Positions 17,995-29,400 of a stretch of 64,000 nt of DNA are shown in pieces. The first letter of the stretch is position 1. Each line of letters begins with the position of its first letter. This DNA comes from Stenotrophomonas acidaminiphila (GTDB lineage Bacteria; Pseudomonadota; Gammaproteobacteria; Xanthomonadales; Xanthomonadaceae). A program made the translations under genes and the position numbers. Under the pieces are notes generated by a model, which did not search any database, was not told the origin of the DNA, and saw nothing but the letters and a program-made list of their open reading frames with translations. Location of the stretch: NCBI RefSeq assembly GCF_001431595.1, contig NZ_LDJO01000014.1, positions 231,461 through 295,460 of the forward strand, written 5' to 3'.

Positions 17995-18873
17995 TCAGTG
18001 GCCCGCCGAGCGCGCGGCGAGGCGGCGTTCGACTTCGGCGCGGCCGAGGCGTGTGCCATCGCGGTCGACGACGCTGAATTCCACGCCGTTGTCCCACAGC
18101 AGCGGCGCGCCGAGCACCGCGATGTCTTCCGAGGCGGTGCGCGCCTGCAGGTCGAGCAGGTGCTGGTTGAAGCCTGCCGCCTGCAGCCAGGCACGGTAGC
18201 TGGAGTCGTGCTCGGTGGCGAACTGGTCCTGGTAGTGGCACTCCTCGCGCTCCGGCGAGGGCAGAGCGTCGCACTGCGCGTTGCGCTGGTGCAGGCCGAT
18301 CACCGCATCCGGCTCCATCTGCCGCTGTGCGGCCGCGGCCCAGAGCGCGACGCAGATGCTGGCGCAGTAGCCGTGCACGCGCACGGTGAGGTTGTTCCTG
18401 CGCACGATGCGCGCCGCTTCCAGGCCGGTGATGGCGTAGCCGCCGCCGCTGGTGATGTCGATCCGCCGCACCGACGGCGCCGCGTCCAGCCATCTCGCAA
18501 GCTCGCTGGCGAAAGTGCGGCCGACGCCGCCTTCCACCCGCAGCGCGGTGCCCTGGTCGTGCAGGGTCATGCGGGCTTCGCCGATCTCCGCCAGCGTGGT
18601 CGACTTCTCGCCACGCACGACCTGCGCCTGTGCCCGGGGCGCGGCCACGGTGCCCGCATCGGGCGCATCGGGCGCATCGGGTGTGGCCGCGGTGGCGGGC
18701 GGGTCCACCGCCGGCGGCCGCTTGCCGATGAACCAGGCAAGCAGCAGCAGCGCGATCGCCGCCAGTACCAGCCGGGTCAGGGTCAGGCCACCGCCGCGGC
18801 GCGGCGCGGCCGCTGTCGCGGTGCGCGGACGCCGGGGTGGCAACGGTCCGTCGGGTTGCTGTGCGCCCTGCAT
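17995..18873 (-). CDS. membrane-anchored ClpP-like protein (predicted serine peptidase fold)
   Basis: A 292-residue protein with one N-terminal membrane helix (about 31-49), a Pro/Ala/Asp-rich linker and a C-terminal domain resembling periplasmic ClpP/crotonase-fold proteins. ITSGGGYAITGLEAARIV corresponds to the oxyanion strand-helix, HGYCASICVALWAA carries a candidate nucleophile Ser172, and IGLHQ a candidate His195, spaced as in ClpP-type proteases. An acidic third residue was not assigned. The ATG at 18873 is preferred; a GTG 21 codons upstream is an alternative. The linker contains a tandem APD repeat. Peptidase activity is inference from motif order; the substrate is unknown. Confidence 0.65.
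   Translation of the reverse strand: MQGAQQPDGPLPPRRPRTATAAAPRRGGGLTLTRLVLAAIALLLLAWFIGKRPPAVDPPATAATPDAPDAPDAGTVAAPRAQAQVVRGEKSTTLAEIGEARMTLHDQGTALRVEGGVGRTFASELARWLDAAPSVRRIDITSGGGYAITGLEAARIVRRNNLTVRVHGYCASICVALWAAAAQRQMEPDAVIGLHQRNAQCDALPSPEREECHYQDQFATEHDSSYRAWLQAAGFNQHLLDLQARTASEDIAVLGAPLLWDNGVEFSVVDRDGTRLGRAEVERRLAARSAGH
18656..18681. repeat. 9-bp tandem repeat in the linker of the ClpP-like gene
   Basis: GCATCGGGC is repeated 2.9 times head to tail, encoding the APDAPDAPD stretch of the periplasmic linker. Copy number could change by slippage without shifting the frame. Confidence 0.75.
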
Positions 18874-18970
18874 CCTTGCCCCGCTGCTGGCTGGTGATGG
18901 GTGATTCTGGTGCGCTGCCGGCCGCCGGTGCAACACGCCGCGTGCGTGGCCGGCCAGCGGTGTGTGGCGG

Positions 18971-21900
18971 TTACGGCGGGGCGCCGACGTCGATCCTGCC
19001 GTCGATGCCGAACATCTCCAGCACGCCGTTCTCCACCAGCCACCATGGATCGCCGCCCGCTACCGACAGGTCGTCGGGCGGCTGCGCGCCGGGGGCCGGC
19101 TGGTAGGCGATCCAGCCATTGCGCCCGGCGGTCTTGGCCCGGTACAGGGCGCGGTCGGCAAGGGTGACCAGTTGCTCCCAGCCCAGCAGCCGCGGATGGC
19201 TGGGGAACAGCGGGCATTCGATCAGGCCGACGGAGGCGGTGAGGCGATGCTGCTGGCCATTGCCCAGGTCGAAGCTGTGCGCGGCGATGCGGGTGCACAG
19301 GCGCTGGCCCAGCCGCCCCAGGCTGCCACGCGGCAGCGGGCGGAACACCAGCAGGAATTCCTCGCCGCCCCAGCGCGCCACGTAGTCGCCGCTGCGCTTG
19401 AGCTCGCCGAGCAGCTGGCCCATCTGTTCCAGTACGCGGTCGCCGGCGGCGTGGCCGTGGGTGTCGTTGATCGACTTGAAATGGTCCACGTCGAGCAGCG
19501 CGAACACCACCGCCTCGCTGCCGTTGGCGTAGCCCTCGTCGCGTTCGTAGAACGACAGGTCGGTGGGGATCTGCTGGGTCAGGTAGCGCCGGTTGTGCAG
19601 GCCGGTGAGCGGGTCGGTGAAGCTGATGGCCTTCAGCTGCGCGTTGGCCGCCTGCAGGTCGCGGGTACGCTCCTGCACCAGGCGCTCCAGCTGCGCGCGC
19701 TGGCGCGCGTAGCGATGCTGCAGGCCGAGGTAGCCCAGCCAGATCAGCCCCGCCAGCCCGAGCATGGCCAGCAGGCGGAATGCGAGGGTTTCGTACAGCC
19801 GCCGCGGAATCTCCACCGCGACATGGGCGGCGTTGCGCAACGGTTCGGCCTGGCTGAAGTCGGCGACCTCGAAGGTGTAGTACCCGGGCGGCAGGCTGGC
19901 GTAGCTGGCGCTGCGCAGGGTCGGGTTGTCCAGCTCGTGCCAGTCCTTCTCGTAGCCGGCCAGCCGGTAGCGCAGCTGCGGAGCGTGCATCGGCTGGAAG
20001 TCGGGCAGGCTGAACTCGAAGCGCAGGTCGCGCGCGTCCAGCGGCAGCTTGAGCGTGCCGTGGCCGGTGGCCAGGCGCCGGCCCTGGACCTGCACGTGGT
20101 CGATTCTGATATTGCGCGGCGCGCTGTCGGTGTCCGTGTCCACGTCCACCAGCAGGGTGCCGTCGCGGGTGGGCAGCCACAACCGGCCCTCGCGCAGCAC
20201 CCCGCGGCTGTTGCCGGCGCCGTTGCAGCACTTGTCCTGCTGTCCGCCGGTGCGGTCGGTGCCGGAATTGATGACGATCTGCGCCGCCAGCGGCTGCCGC
20301 GGGTTGGCCAGGGCCCGGTCCAGCGAGGCCAGCGGCAGGCGGTAGACGCCGCGCATGCCGGCGACCCACAGGTCGTTGCCGTTCTGCGCCAGGTGGAATG
20401 CGACATTGGCCGGCAGCTCGCGCTCGCGGTCCAGCCAGTGCCAGCCATGGCCGTCATGGACCCGCAGGCTTTCGCCATTGCTGGTGCCCAGTACCCAGCG
20501 CCCGTCGCCAAGCTCGAGGAAGGCGGTGACCGGGGTTTCGTCGGACAGTCCGCCGAGCCGGCCGGTAGGCAGGATGCGGCCGTCGCGCCATTCGTACAGG
20601 CCCTTGTAGGTGCCCAGCAGGATGCGCCCGTCGCGGGTCTCGTAGACCAGGCGGATGCGCGCATCGGCCAGTCCCTCGCGTTCGCCGTAGCGGGTCAGCT
20701 GCTTGCCGTCCTCGAGCAGGAACAGCCCTTGGGTGGTGGCGAACCACAGCCGTCCGGCGCGGTCGCGGACGATGCCGTTGATCTGCGCATCGCGCAGCGG
20801 CGCCAGTTCGGCTGGTTGCTCGAGGCGCTCGCCGCGCAGCACCGCGACCCCGGCGCGGGTGCCGATCCAGGTCTGGTCGCGCTCGGGCAGCAGGCTGTAG
20901 GCCTCCGGGTGCGGCAGCCGGTTGCCGGCCACGCGACTGGTGAAGCGCCCCTGCCGCCAGACGGCCACGCCGTTGCTGCTGCCGACCCAGATGCCGCCGT
21001 CCGGCGCCGCGGCGACCGACCACAGCAGCGGGTCCTGCAGCCCGTCGGCCTGGCTCAGGCGTCGGGTCCAGCCGTTCCACGCCCGGGTCACGCCCTCGAC
21101 CATGCTGCCCAGCCACAGGTTGCCGTCTCGGTCCTCGAAGATCGCGCGGACGGCGATGGCGCCGGGCGTGTTGTGGATGCGTTCGGGCGGCTGGCCGGGG
21201 CGCAGCCGTTCCAGGTATTGCGGCGTGGCCACCCACAGGTTGCCGTCGCGGTCGGCGTGCATCGCTTCGACGGTCAGCACGTCGTCCGGATGCGGGTCCG
21301 CCGCCTGCCAACTGCCGTTGCGCAGGCGGAAGAGGCCGTTGCGGGTGCCGGCCCACAGGTCGCCATCGGCGTGTGCCAGCGCGGTCACCGCGGCGGTCCC
21401 GGCGGCCGCCGGCAGCGGCAGGGTGCGTACCTTGCCGCCGGCGATGTGGAACACCCGGCCCTGGCCGCCGGCCCACAGCCCGTCCCCGCGCGCCAGCAGG
21501 CTCAGCGCCGGATCGGGCAGGGCCTGCACGCGCTGCAGCTTGCCTTCCCGCGGCGTGCAGATGCCCTCCGCGCAGCCGGCCAGGATGCGGCCGTCGAGTT
21601 TCAGCAGCGCGCTGGCGGGTGCCGGATGGTCGGCGACGGTGGGGGCGATGGCATGGAAGCGCTGGTCTTCCAGCAGCAGCAGCCCCTGCGCGGTGCCGAT
21701 CCACAGCCGGTCGTCGTCGTCGGCCAGCAGCGCCAGGATGTTGTTGCCCAGTTCCGGGGCGTCGCGCTGGGTGTAGCGCACGAAGCGCACGCCGTCGAAA
21801 CGCGCCAGCCCGGTCTGTGTGCCGAACCACAGGTAGCCGGCCGGGTCCTGGGTGATGGCCAGCACGCTGATCTGCGGCAGCCCCTGGTCCACCCCCCACG

Positions 21901-22078
21901 TATCGGTGACGTAGTCGCGGAAGGGCTTGCCCGTGTCCAGGGCGGCAACAGGCAGGGAAACCGCCAGCAGGAGCAGCAGCCACAGGCGAGCCAACAGTCC
22001 GGTGCCGGTTGCCAGTGGCCGGCGCGGGTGGCGGATGATGGATGGATGGTCGATCGAGATTCCCCCTGAATCCCGCAC
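18971..22078 (-). CDS. two-component-propeller receptor with diguanylate cyclase (GGDEF) output
   Basis: A 1035-residue membrane sensor making cyclic di-GMP. Order: signal/anchor (about 27-46), two seven-bladed propellers (about 50-690) with repeated LWFGT, LWIGT, LWAGT and LWVAT blades, a Y_Y_Y domain (about 695-765), a membrane helix (about 775-795), a coiled coil, and the GGDEF domain (about 835-995). The active site is GGEEF at 904-908 and an inhibitory I-site RSGD at 895-898 is correctly spaced, so product inhibition is expected. No EAL domain is present. The start is a GTG at 22078; no ATG precedes the signal sequence. The input ligand is unknown; relatives sense extracellular sugars or polymers. 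Confidence 0.93.
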   Translation of the reverse strand: MRDSGGISIDHPSIIRHPRRPLATGTGLLARLWLLLLLAVSLPVAALDTGKPFRDYVTDTWGVDQGLPQISVLAITQDPAGYLWFGTQTGLARFDGVRFVRYTQRDAPELGNNILALLADDDDRLWIGTAQGLLLLEDQRFHAIAPTVADHPAPASALLKLDGRILAGCAEGICTPREGKLQRVQALPDPALSLLARGDGLWAGGQGRVFHIAGGKVRTLPLPAAAGTAAVTALAHADGDLWAGTRNGLFRLRNGSWQAADPHPDDVLTVEAMHADRDGNLWVATPQYLERLRPGQPPERIHNTPGAIAVRAIFEDRDGNLWLGSMVEGVTRAWNGWTRRLSQADGLQDPLLWSVAAAPDGGIWVGSSNGVAVWRQGRFTSRVAGNRLPHPEAYSLLPERDQTWIGTRAGVAVLRGERLEQPAELAPLRDAQINGIVRDRAGRLWFATTQGLFLLEDGKQLTRYGEREGLADARIRLVYETRDGRILLGTYKGLYEWRDGRILPTGRLGGLSDETPVTAFLELGDGRWVLGTSNGESLRVHDGHGWHWLDRERELPANVAFHLAQNGNDLWVAGMRGVYRLPLASLDRALANPRQPLAAQIVINSGTDRTGGQQDKCCNGAGNSRGVLREGRLWLPTRDGTLLVDVDTDTDSAPRNIRIDHVQVQGRRLATGHGTLKLPLDARDLRFEFSLPDFQPMHAPQLRYRLAGYEKDWHELDNPTLRSASYASLPPGYYTFEVADFSQAEPLRNAAHVAVEIPRRLYETLAFRLLAMLGLAGLIWLGYLGLQHRYARQRAQLERLVQERTRDLQAANAQLKAISFTDPLTGLHNRRYLTQQIPTDLSFYERDEGYANGSEAVVFALLDVDHFKSINDTHGHAAGDRVLEQMGQLLGELKRSGDYVARWGGEEFLLVFRPLPRGSLGRLGQRLCTRIAAHSFDLGNGQQHRLTASVGLIECPLFPSHPRLLGWEQLVTLADRALYRAKTAGRNGWIAYQPAPGAQPPDDLSVAGGDPWWLVENGVLEMFGIDGRIDVGAPP

Positions 22079-22145
22079 TGCCGTCAGGTTACAACGAAAG
22101 CCATAGCGGCCCGGCCCGTGCCCACTTGAATGGAGGCGGTCGCGT

Positions 22146-23528
<1,383 letters not shown>

Positions 23529-23626
23529 TGCGTTGTGCGTGCTGCCTGGAGGAGTGGCTATTCTACGGGTTCGCCGCTGACGGCCCTGCCCGCAGCGCAG
23601 CATCGGACCTGGATGGGGTGTGGGGA

Positions 23627-23851
23627 ATGGGCTTGATTCTGTACCAGCGCGACGATTGCCACCTGTGCGACCTGGCGCTGGAGGTGCTGGCACAGGCCCG
23701 CGCGCCGGCGTTCGACAGCGTGTTCATCGACGACGACGACGCGCTCGAAATGCGCTACGGCACGCGCGTGCCGGTGCTGCGCGACAGCGCCAGCGGCGCC
23801 GAGCTGGAGTGGCCGTTCGATGCCGATGGCGTGTGCCGGTGGTTGCGGTGA
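23627..23851 (+). CDS. glutaredoxin-like protein
   Basis: A 74-residue thioredoxin-fold protein of the small glutaredoxin family (DUF836 type). It opens [17 protein letters not shown] with the CHLC active-site pair and contains the cis-proline region TRVPVLRD. The start at 23627 is chosen because the redox motif should lie near residue 10-14; open sequence further upstream lacks homology-like character. The next gene starts on the overlapping GTGA of its stop, so the two are translationally coupled. Physiological partners are unknown. Confidence 0.88.
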   Translation: MGLILYQRDDCHLCDLALEVLAQARAPAFDSVFIDDDDALEMRYGTRVPVLRDSASGAELEWPFDADGVCRWLR

Positions 23852-24318
23852 GCGTACGCGCCTGCTCGCCACTGCTTGCCGTGCTGGGCATGGCCGCGGC
23901 CGGCGCCGGTGCGGCGGACGTGGACCTGGCCAAGGCGCTGCCGGCGGATCGTGCCGGTTTCGCGTGGCAGGGGCGCACCCTGGCGCAGGTGCTGCCGGTG
24001 GAAGGCATCGAGCGCCTGGTGCTGTTGAAGGCGGTCACCAGTGCGCCGGCAGGGCTGGACATGCGCAACCTGCGGCGCATGCTGCACGAGGCCGCGGCCA
24101 TGCCCCTGCAGGCGCCGGTGCAGGGCGAGCGGCAGCCGCTGCAGGCCGGCGGCCCGGACACGGTGTGGGAGGCGGTGCTGCTGATGCGCGACGGCGGGGT
24201 GTTCGGCCTGGCCGTGCGTCCCGGCCAGGACGGGCAGGCGCACCGGCATCGCGCCTGCCTGACCGACGCCTCGGGCCGGCGCGGTTGCTTCGACATCCCG
24301 GGCCAGGCCCCCGGCTGA
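23848..24318 (+). CDS. small exported protein of unknown function
   Basis: A 156-residue protein starting with GTG inside the stop codon of the glutaredoxin gene. Residues 1-21 form a signal peptide (ending GAGA-AD). The mature part is alpha/beta with two cysteines near the end (HRACLTDASGRRGCFDIPG), which could be disulfide bonded. No family is recognised. The tight coupling to a thiol-redox gene is the only functional hint. Confidence in the gene rests on the overlap, signal peptide and codon use rather than on similarity. Confidence 0.65.
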   Translation: MSVRACSPLLAVLGMAAAGAGAADVDLAKALPADRAGFAWQGRTLAQVLPVEGIERLVLLKAVTSAPAGLDMRNLRRMLHEAAAMPLQAPVQGERQPLQAGGPDTVWEAVLLMRDGGVFGLAVRPGQDGQAHRHRACLTDASGRRGCFDIPGQAPG

Positions 24319-24342
24319 GCGCGGTGCCGGGGGCGCGTGCGC

Positions 24343-24909
24343 TTACTTGGCGCGCAGCACGACCTTGGTGCTGATGGCGGTTTCGTCGGGAATGGTCTTG
24401 GTGTCGGCCCAGTCGCCACCGCCGACGCCGAAGTCCAGGCGCTTGACCGTGGCCTTGCCGGTCAGCACCGGCTGCGCGCCGGGCGTCCAGGTGAAGGTGA
24501 GGGTGACCGGCTTGCTGACCCCGCGCAGCTGCAGCGTGCCGTCGGCCGCGAACTGGTTCCCGCCCACGGCGCGGAAACCGCTGGCGGTGTAGCGCGCCTG
24601 CGCGAACTGGGCGACGTTGAAGAAGTCCTTGCCCTGCAGCGTCGAATCGCGGTCGCTGTTGCCGCTGCGCGCGCCGGCCAGCGGGATGGTGACGTCGAGC
24701 TTGCCGGCGGCCGGGTTGGCCGGGTCGAAGCTGAGCTGCGTCTGGAAGCCCGGGAAAGTGCCGGTGAACACCTCGCCGTCGTACTTGGTGGCGAACACCA
24801 GGATCGAACCGGGCGCCTGTTCGTAGTCCGCGGCCATGGCCGGGGCGGCGGCCAGCATGCCGGCCAGGGCGGCCGCCACGGCGGCCGGGGTGGTGAGCTT
24901 GATGTTCAT
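24343..24909 (-). CDS. YceI family periplasmic protein
   Basis: A 188-residue YceI lipocalin-like protein with a signal peptide (1-26, ending AMA-AD). The family binds isoprenoid chains such as polyprenyl compounds in a barrel. Typical elements are DYEQAPGSILVFATKYDGEVFTG, the repeated 'DFFNVAQFAQARYTA' segment and LTLRG-like GTLQLRGVSKPVTL with KRLDFGVGGGDWADT near the end. It overlaps the stop of the upstream cytochrome b561 gene by four bases, so the proteins are co-translated. The pairing of YceI with a b-type cytochrome suggests a quinone-related role; this is inference. Confidence 0.93.
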   Translation of the reverse strand: MNIKLTTPAAVAAALAGMLAAAPAMAADYEQAPGSILVFATKYDGEVFTGTFPGFQTQLSFDPANPAAGKLDVTIPLAGARSGNSDRDSTLQGKDFFNVAQFAQARYTASGFRAVGGNQFAADGTLQLRGVSKPVTLTFTWTPGAQPVLTGKATVKRLDFGVGGGDWADTKTIPDETAISTKVVLRAK

Positions 24910-25484
24910 GCGGATTCCTTCTGTGGGGTATCGAGCCAGCCCTGCGGCAGCATGCGTACAAGCGTGGTGTCGCGCTGCTGGATATGGTGGTAGAAGGCGG
25001 CGCCGGCATGCGCCAGCACCACCAGGATCAGCAGCCAGAAGCCCCATTCGTGGAGCGCGTGCGAGAGCTGCGCGGCGCCTTCGTCGGGTGCCACCAGCTT
25101 GGGCATTTCCAGCAGTCCGAACAGCTTGAACGGGCGCAGCCCGCTGGCCGAGTCGTACAGCCAGCCCGACAGCGGGATGGCGAGCATCATCGCGTACAGC
25201 AGCCAGTGGGTGGCACTGGCGACGCGCTCCTGCCAGCCCGGGGTGCCCGGGACCGGCCGCGGCGCGCCGGCATACAGGCGCCACGCCAGCCGCAACACCA
25301 CCAGCACCAGCACGGTGATGCCGATCGATTTGTGCGCTGTGTAGACCCAGAAGTACTTCGGCGTCTTGGGCAGCTCGCCCATGAGCAGGCCGACGATGCC
25401 CAGGGCGAGGATCAACAGGGCGATCAGCCAGTGCAGGCTCTTGCTGACGCTGCCCCAGCGGTCAGGCGTGTTCTTCAGGCTCAT
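24906..25484 (-). CDS. cytochrome b561 (CybB-type)
   Basis: A 192-residue, four-helix inner-membrane cytochrome that moves electrons between quinol and a periplasmic or membrane acceptor. The N-terminal SVSKSLHWLIALL (His18), YTAHKSIGIT (His51) and later histidines (His145, His159) provide the two bis-His haem sites expected in this family. It sits between two YceI genes, overlapping the downstream one by ATGA and touching the upstream one by four bases, so all three form one operon read leftwards. Specific redox partners are not identifiable. Confidence 0.93.
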   Translation of the reverse strand: MSLKNTPDRWGSVSKSLHWLIALLILALGIVGLLMGELPKTPKYFWVYTAHKSIGITVLVLVVLRLAWRLYAGAPRPVPGTPGWQERVASATHWLLYAMMLAIPLSGWLYDSASGLRPFKLFGLLEMPKLVAPDEGAAQLSHALHEWGFWLLILVVLAHAGAAFYHHIQQRDTTLVRMLPQGWLDTPQKESA

Positions 25485-26161
25485 GGACGGGATTCCGGTT
25501 GCGGGGAAAGTCGGGTGGCGGCCTCGGCCGCGGCGTGCGTGTCGTCGGCGGCGGCCGGCGCCGGGTCAGTGGCCTCCGGCGCCTTGGCATCGTCGTCGCG
25601 TACCGCCTCGGCTTCGATGCGCAGTTCGACGCGGTTGCCGATCACCGACTGCCAGGCGTCGATGCCGAAGTCCGAGCGCTGCACGCTGGCGGTGGCGGAA
25701 AACCCGGCGGTGCGGCGGAACGGCGGCAGCGGATGCCGCGCGACCGCGTTGAGGTGGACGTCGAGCACGACCTCGCGGGTGACGCCACGCAGGGTCAGCA
25801 GGCCATGCACGCGCGCGTTGCGCGCATCCACCGGCTCGATGCGGGTGGAGACGAAGCGCGCCTGCGGGTAGCGCTGGCCGTCGAGCAGGTTGCGCGCCAG
25901 CGTGGCCTGGTTCCACTTGTCGTTGCCCAGGTCGAGCCGGGCGACCGGCACCACCACCTCCAGGCGCGCGCCGGACCAGTCGTCGGGATCGAACTCCAGC
26001 ACGCCCTCGCTGCCGGACACGGTGCCCAGCGCCTGCGAGAATCCGGCATGTTCGACCGCGAACAGCACCCGCGTATGCACCGGGTCCAGCCGGTAGCGGT
26101 CGGCGGCCGGTGCCGACAGCGGCAGCAGGCAGGCCAGCAGCAGGACGAAGGAACGGGGCAA
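25481..26161 (-). CDS. YceI family protein, second copy in operon
   Basis: A second YceI protein, 226 residues from a TTG start at 26161 that has a good GGAG eight bases upstream. An in-frame ATG at 26209 would add 16 residues. A hydrophobic signal segment (FVLLLACLLPLSAPAAD) precedes the YceI core (RLDPVHTRVLFAVEHAGFS to QRSDFGIDAWQSVIGNRVELRIEAEA). The last ~40 residues are a low-complexity Ala/Pro/Asp tail absent from the first copy. The two copies are diverged, so this is an old duplication. It is the first gene of the YceI-b561-YceI operon. Confidence 0.88.
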   Translation of the reverse strand: MPRSFVLLLACLLPLSAPAADRYRLDPVHTRVLFAVEHAGFSQALGTVSGSEGVLEFDPDDWSGARLEVVVPVARLDLGNDKWNQATLARNLLDGQRYPQARFVSTRIEPVDARNARVHGLLTLRGVTREVVLDVHLNAVARHPLPPFRRTAGFSATASVQRSDFGIDAWQSVIGNRVELRIEAEAVRDDDAKAPEATDPAPAAADDTHAAAEAATRLSPQPESRP

Positions 26162-26474
26162 GGGTCGGCTCCGGCGGGGGTTGGGGGATTCTAGGCATAT
26201 GCCCGTCATGGTTTGTTGCCTGGCGGCGCAATGGATTGTTGCGCGTTTCCTGCTGTGCCGGCCTGGCCAAGTGCCCGCGGCGTGGTGCCGTGGCGGCGCC
26301 TGCCGGCGCGGAGCGGCCATCGTGCGGCGCGGATGGTATTTTCCCCGCTGACAGGGAGCGCGACGGGCGACGGATGGGAACCAGGGGCAGCAACGAAACC
26401 AGCGGACCGGCACCGGCGTGCACGGCCGCCGCCGCCGTGTGCCTGCCCGCGACCGCGCGCGCGGAGAGCCGGCG

Positions 26475-29400
26475 ATGAGGGCGTGGTGGCGCGGGTTGCT
26501 GTGCCTGTTGCTGGTGCTGGGGGCGGCGCAGGCCGCGGCCGAGGTGCCGATCACCCCGCAGCCGCGTCGGCTGGGCGTGGCCGATGGGCTGCCGTCGGCC
26601 AACATCAATGCGTTCGCCGAGGACCGGCGCGGCTACATGTGGCTGGCCAGCCACGACGGGCTGGCGCGCTTCGACGGGCGCAGTTTCCGCATCTGGCGCG
26701 CCGAGGACGGCCTGCGCGACAACCTGATCTGGAGCCTGCACGTGGACGCCGGCAACCGGCTCTGGTTCGGTACCCAGAACGCGGGCCTGGGAATGCTGTC
26801 GGCCGATCGCCGCAGCTTCCGCTTCTTCGACCGCGAGACGTATCCGCAGATCGCCAGCAATACCGTGTGGAGCATCGCCTCCACGCCCGATGGCAGCGTC
26901 TGGTTCGGCACCCCGACCGCCGGCCTCTACCGGGTGGCCGTGGACGGCACGCTCCAGCGCTTCATGCCGGTCCCCGGGCAGCCCGACAGCCTGCCGTCGG
27001 CGTCCATCGCCTACCTGGCGGTCACCCCGGACGGCGTGCTGTGGGTGGGCAGCAAGGGCGGGCTGGCGCGCTGGACCGGCAGCGGCTTCGAGCGCGAGGG
27101 CGAGGCGGTGCTGCCGTCGCCACGGATCAACGGCCTGAAGGTCGACGGCGCCCAGCGGCTCTGGATCGCGACCAACGGCGGGGTGGTGGTGCGCCATCGC
27201 GACGGGCGTTTCGAGCGCATGCAGTGGCCCGGTTCGGAGTACGGCCACGTGCTCAACGTGCTGCAGTACGCGAGCGACGGCAACTACTGGCTGGACACGC
27301 TGCAGGGCCTGGGCCGCAGCCGCAACGGCGCGGAGGTCAACAACGTGCCGCTGTACAGCGCGCAGGAACGCGGGATGGTCAAGCCCAACTGGAGCACCGC
27401 CTACGAGGACCGCGACGGGGGCCTGTGGTTTGCCAGTACCAATGCCGGCCTGTGGCACCTGTCGCCGAACTGGCGGCAGTTCTCGGTGTTGGCGCGGCAC
27501 CTGGACGATCCGTCCTCGCTGCGCAATCCGTATGCGCTGGCGATGGCCGCCTCCGCTTCCGGCGGCATCTGGGTGGTGGGTACCCGCGGCGCGCTGGACC
27601 GGCTCGATCCGGCCAGCGGCGCGGTCGAACACCACCTGCAACCGGTGGACGGCATCCACTGGCCGCAGTCGGTGGCCGAAGACCCGCAGGGCCGGGTCTG
27701 GATCGGCAGCCTGGACACGCTGGTGCGCTACGACCCGCGCGGCGGCGCGGTGCGCCGCTGGCAGCATGGCGATGCGGTGGATGCGGCGATGGTCGGCGAT
27801 GGCGACATCGTGCGGATCTGCGATGGCCAGGTGTGGATCTATTCGGAGGACGGCGGCATCCAGCAGCGCGATGCGCAGGGCCGCGTCATCCTGCACCTGG
27901 CGCCGGGCCAGCACGGCCTGCCGCAGGGTGCGCTGCAGGACATGCAGTGCGGACCCGGCAGCGGGGTGTGGCTGTCCGGCGCCACCGGGCTGTTGGCGTG
28001 GCAGCCGCAGGCCGGCGCCTTCGCGCCGGTGCCCGGGGGACCGCAGGTACCGGCGCACGCCTTCAACGTCGGCGCCAACGGCACGGTGTGGGTGGCCCTG
28101 CTCGGGCGCCTGGAGCGCTACCGCTGGGACGGCGGGCAACTGCACTGGGAGGACGGCATCGGCGCCGACCAGGGCTACCCCATGCTGGCCGCCGGCGGGC
28201 TGGTCATCGACGACCGCGGCATTGCCTGGGCGAGCAGCGCGCGCGGCCTGATCCGGGTCGATCCGCAGCGGCGTTCGGTGCGCCTGTATGGCGTGCACGA
28301 CGGCCTGCCGGGGCAGGAGTTCCGGCGCCGCGGCCTGGTGCAGGCGCGCAGCGGCCAGATTGCCGGCGGCACTCCCGAAGGCGTGGTGCTGTTCGACCCG
28401 GCCCAGGTCGGGCCGCCGGCGCGGCGGCCGCCGCTGGTGATCGAGCGGATCAGCGTGCACCGCGGCGACCGCATGCACGACCTCTCCGGGCAGCCGGTGC
28501 TGCGGATCAAGGACGGCGATCGCGACCTGCATGTGGTGGCGCGGTTGCTGGCGTTCGCCGACTCCACCAACAACCAGTACCGGTTCCGGCTGAGCGGCTA
28601 CGACCCGGACTGGGTCAATGCCGGCGCCAGCGGCGAACGCGTGTTCCCGCGCCTGGCGCCGGGCAGCTACACCCTGCAGATCCAGGGCGCGGTACCCGGC
28701 GGCGGCTGGATCGCCACCCCCGACGTGCGGATCGAGGTCGCGCCGCCCTGGTGGCGCAGCGGCTGGGCGATGGCCGCCTACGCGCTGGCCGCGGCCCTGG
28801 CGCTGGGCATCGCGGTGCTGGCCTACCGCGCGCGCCTGCAGCGGCGCAGTGAATGGCAACTGGCCGAACAGCGGCGCGAACTGGCCGAACAGGCTTCCTC
28901 GGCCAAGACCCGCTTCCTGGCCACGTTCGGGCACGAGGTGCGTACGCCGATGACCGGCGTGCTGGGCATGACCGAGCTGCTGCTCGATACCCGGCTGGAC
29001 GATACCCAGCGCCGCTACGCCGGTTCGATCCAGCAGGCGGGCATCCACCTGCTGCAGCTGGTCAACGATTCGCTCGACCTGGCGCGCATCGAGGCCGGCC
29101 GCCTGGAGCTGGACAGCCAGCCGTTCGAGCTGGCGCCGCTGCTGGACGAGGTCGCCGCGCTGATCGCGCCGGTGGTGCGCAAGCGCGGGCTGCTGTTCGT
29201 GCAGGAGCCGCGCCTGCCGATGCCGGTGCGGGTGACCGGGGACGCCATGCGCCTGCGCCAGATCCTGATGAACCTGCTCGGCAATGCCGCCAAGTTCACC
29301 GGGCATGGCCAGGTCGGGCTGGGGGTGGAGCTGCTGCCGGAAGGCGCCGGCATCCGCCTGCAGGTGAGCGATACCGGCCCGGGCATCACCGCCGAGCAGC

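Noticed and set aside
18962..22069. A 1035-codon open frame exactly antisense to the propeller-GGDEF gene
   Set aside because: Composition is Ala/Val/Arg/Gln/His-rich without domains; the other strand has clear propeller and GGEEF motifs.
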